NCBI GenBank assembly: GCA_003854995.1
Contig: RQOI01000657.1
Span: 1-34,553, forward strand
DNA: 34,553 nucleotides
Source: Candidatus Zhuqueibacterota bacterium
GTDB taxonomy: Bacteria > Zhuqueibacterota > Zhuqueibacteria > Residuimicrobiales > Krinioviventaceae
Direction of reading: 5' to 3'
Notes under the pieces: model-generated
Databases searched by the model: none
The model's input: the letters and a program-made list of their open reading frames with translations, nothing else
Told to the model about the DNA's origin: nothing
Program-made: the position numbers and the translations under genes
Part shown: one piece after another, positions 33,490 to 34,553 of the stretch
Layout: each line of letters starts with the position of its first letter
Numbering within the stretch: position 1 is the stretch's first letter

Positions 33490-34553
33490 TCACTTTTCAA
33501 ATAGAAAGCGCGCCGGATTGATCGAACAAAATTGATGCTTCAATGCATCCGACAATTTTGATTCGTGGAATATCTTCACATAGTCATAATACGACTCGAC
33601 ATCCAGCAGGTGAATCATAAAATCGGAACCGAACAAAATCTTTTGTCGCAGCACGTCCTGTTGCGGCGCCGACATCTCATTCAGGGTTTTGAGCAGCAGA
33701 TCGTAAAATTCCGGCTTGCTGCCGCTGAAGGAAAAATCGGTGTACACATGATCGTACTCGCAACACAAATCGATGATCTCGGTGAACCACTCCATATCCC
33801 TCCGGCTGCCGAATTTTCGCGTATATTGTCTGCCAAAGTGGGCGAAATTGAGTTTCAGCTGCGGATAGTGTTGCAGCACCTTGCGCCAGTGTTGCGGCGA
33901 CGTCCATTCGTGCGAGATCGCCAGCGGAATGGTCCGATAGCCCTGGTCATCGCAGTGGGTGGTGATGGGAATCGACCTTTTCTGGCAAAAGTCATAGAGA
34001 TAATTGACCTTTGCCATCTCCTCGGGCTGCGCCTCCGGCCAGGGATCGAATCCGAGAGGCGGATAGAGCTTGACGCCGGCAAACAAGCCCTTGCCGGAGA
34101 TCTTTTCCGCGATGTCGAGCTGACTCAAGGCCGAGAACGCCTTGTAGAAGAGATGGCGCGAGATAGCATGCAGTCCCAAATAGTCGCTGAGCAGTTTTCG
34201 CACCTCATCCAGAGCGTAATTGGCGGGATTGATGCCGAGAAAAGGATAGATCTCCAGTTTGCCTTTTGGTCGCTCCCGCACATAGTGGCGGATGCCATCG
34301 AGCGTGTCGTTGATCTGCTTCTGCAAAGGCTTGGTCGGCGGCCGGTCATAGTAGATCGCATCTGCTTTCAGCGCAGGCGTGTTGAAATCCATGATGAGCG
34401 GCGTCAGGATGATGCGCTCATAGGCGTGCCCGCCGATGCGCAAAAGATCATCCTGCAGGAACGGCGGCTGGCCATCCTTGCGAAACGCGCCGGCGAGATC
34501 GTCTTCCATCAGCAGAAACATGCCGCCCACATCATTCTCCATGACCGCGAGCA
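33490..34553 (-). CDS. Amidohydrolase family protein (partial, N-terminus off window)
   Basis: The frame stays open to the window edge (LAV precedes the track's first Met), so the track start at 34542 is not reliable. The visible 354 codons have a TIM-barrel amidohydrolase-2-like layout: GVKLYPPLGFDPW, PITTHCDDQGY (metal or active-site His), LNFAHFGRQ (second His), VYTDFSFSG and KILFGSDFMIHL (catalytic Asp), then a C-terminal NPARFLF. The family's N-terminal H-x-H metal motif would lie outside the window. Reaction and substrate cannot be told. It ends 10 nt before aroQ. Confidence 0.82.
   Translation of the reverse strand, partial: LAVMENDVGGMFLLMEDDLAGAFRKDGQPPFLQDDLLRIGGHAYERIILTPLIMDFNTPALKADAIYYDRPPTKPLQKQINDTLDGIRHYVRERPKGKLEIYPFLGINPANYALDEVRKLLSDYLGLHAISRHLFYKAFSALSQLDIAEKISGKGLFAGVKLYPPLGFDPWPEAQPEEMAKVNYLYDFCQKRSIPITTHCDDQGYRTIPLAISHEWTSPQHWRKVLQHYPQLKLNFAHFGRQYTRKFGSRRDMEWFTEIIDLCCEYDHVYTDFSFSGSKPEFYDLLLKTLNEMSAPQQDVLRQKILFGSDFMIHLLDVESYYDYVKIFHESKLSDALKHQFCSINPARFLFEK

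Noticed and set aside
33490-34542. Start of the amidohydrolase at ATG 34542
   Set aside because: The frame continues to the window edge with protein-like sequence, and the family's N-terminal metal-binding motif is missing from the visible part, so the gene is partial.

Overview
The window is a gene-dense stretch of a chromosome from an uncultured-type bacterium of roughly 53% GC (estimated by eye). It is almost entirely on the minus strand and consists mostly of housekeeping operons. The organism is probably Gram-negative and related to the FCB group (Calditrichota/KSB1-like). That is an inference from the very large secreted TPR protein, a DUF4296-like lipoprotein, a kinase-less PASTA protein, tRNAs without encoded CCA and Tat-exported polysaccharide enzymes. 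No rRNA or marker phylogeny is available here to settle it.

Layout, in the direction of transcription (right to left). 34553-33042: partial amidohydrolase and aroQ. 32985-22718: polX, CPBP membrane protease, mltG, uvrD/pcrA, a 1219-aa TPR protein and nadC, tightly packed behind a good promoter. 22561-19158: a ClpX-like AAA+ unfoldase without the zinc domain, then uvrC. A small lipoprotein gene on the plus strand converges on uvrC, and the two stop codons share one CTAG. 18663-12065: radA, tgt, yajC, fmt, rsmB, a three-PASTA membrane protein and rpe. 12039-6737: a near-consensus promoter, a leader holding a cold-shock-domain remnant, then an unknown 145-aa gene, xerD, birA, coaX, rsgA and a DUF3616 protein. 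6651-6238: a tRNA cluster (Gly-Cys-Leu-Val) with its own promoter and terminator. 6160-3108: thrS, infC, rpmI, rplT, ended by a clear terminator. 2902-1: an accessory part with a Tat-exported sulfatase and a partial GH29 alpha-L-fucosidase, separated by a repeat-bearing intergenic region.

The genes cover translation (thrS, infC, rpmI, rplT, tRNAs, fmt, rsmB, tgt, rsgA), DNA repair and recombination (polX, uvrD, uvrC, radA, xerD), cofactors (nadC, coaX, birA), envelope (mltG, PASTA protein, yajC, TPR protein) and central carbon (rpe, aroQ). Many pairs overlap by 4-17 nt, so translational coupling is likely.

I found no defence system, prophage, insertion sequence or CRISPR array. The unusual points are mostly regulatory. 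Three genes appear to use non-standard start codons (ATT for infC, ATA for nadC, CTG for the CPBP protease). thrS sits directly behind a tRNA terminator with no room for its own promoter. The ClpX-like gene has a sigma-54-like promoter motif preceded by a dyad. A cold-shock-domain fragment lies in the leader of the xerD operon. Four promoter candidates share the -10 sequence TATATT.
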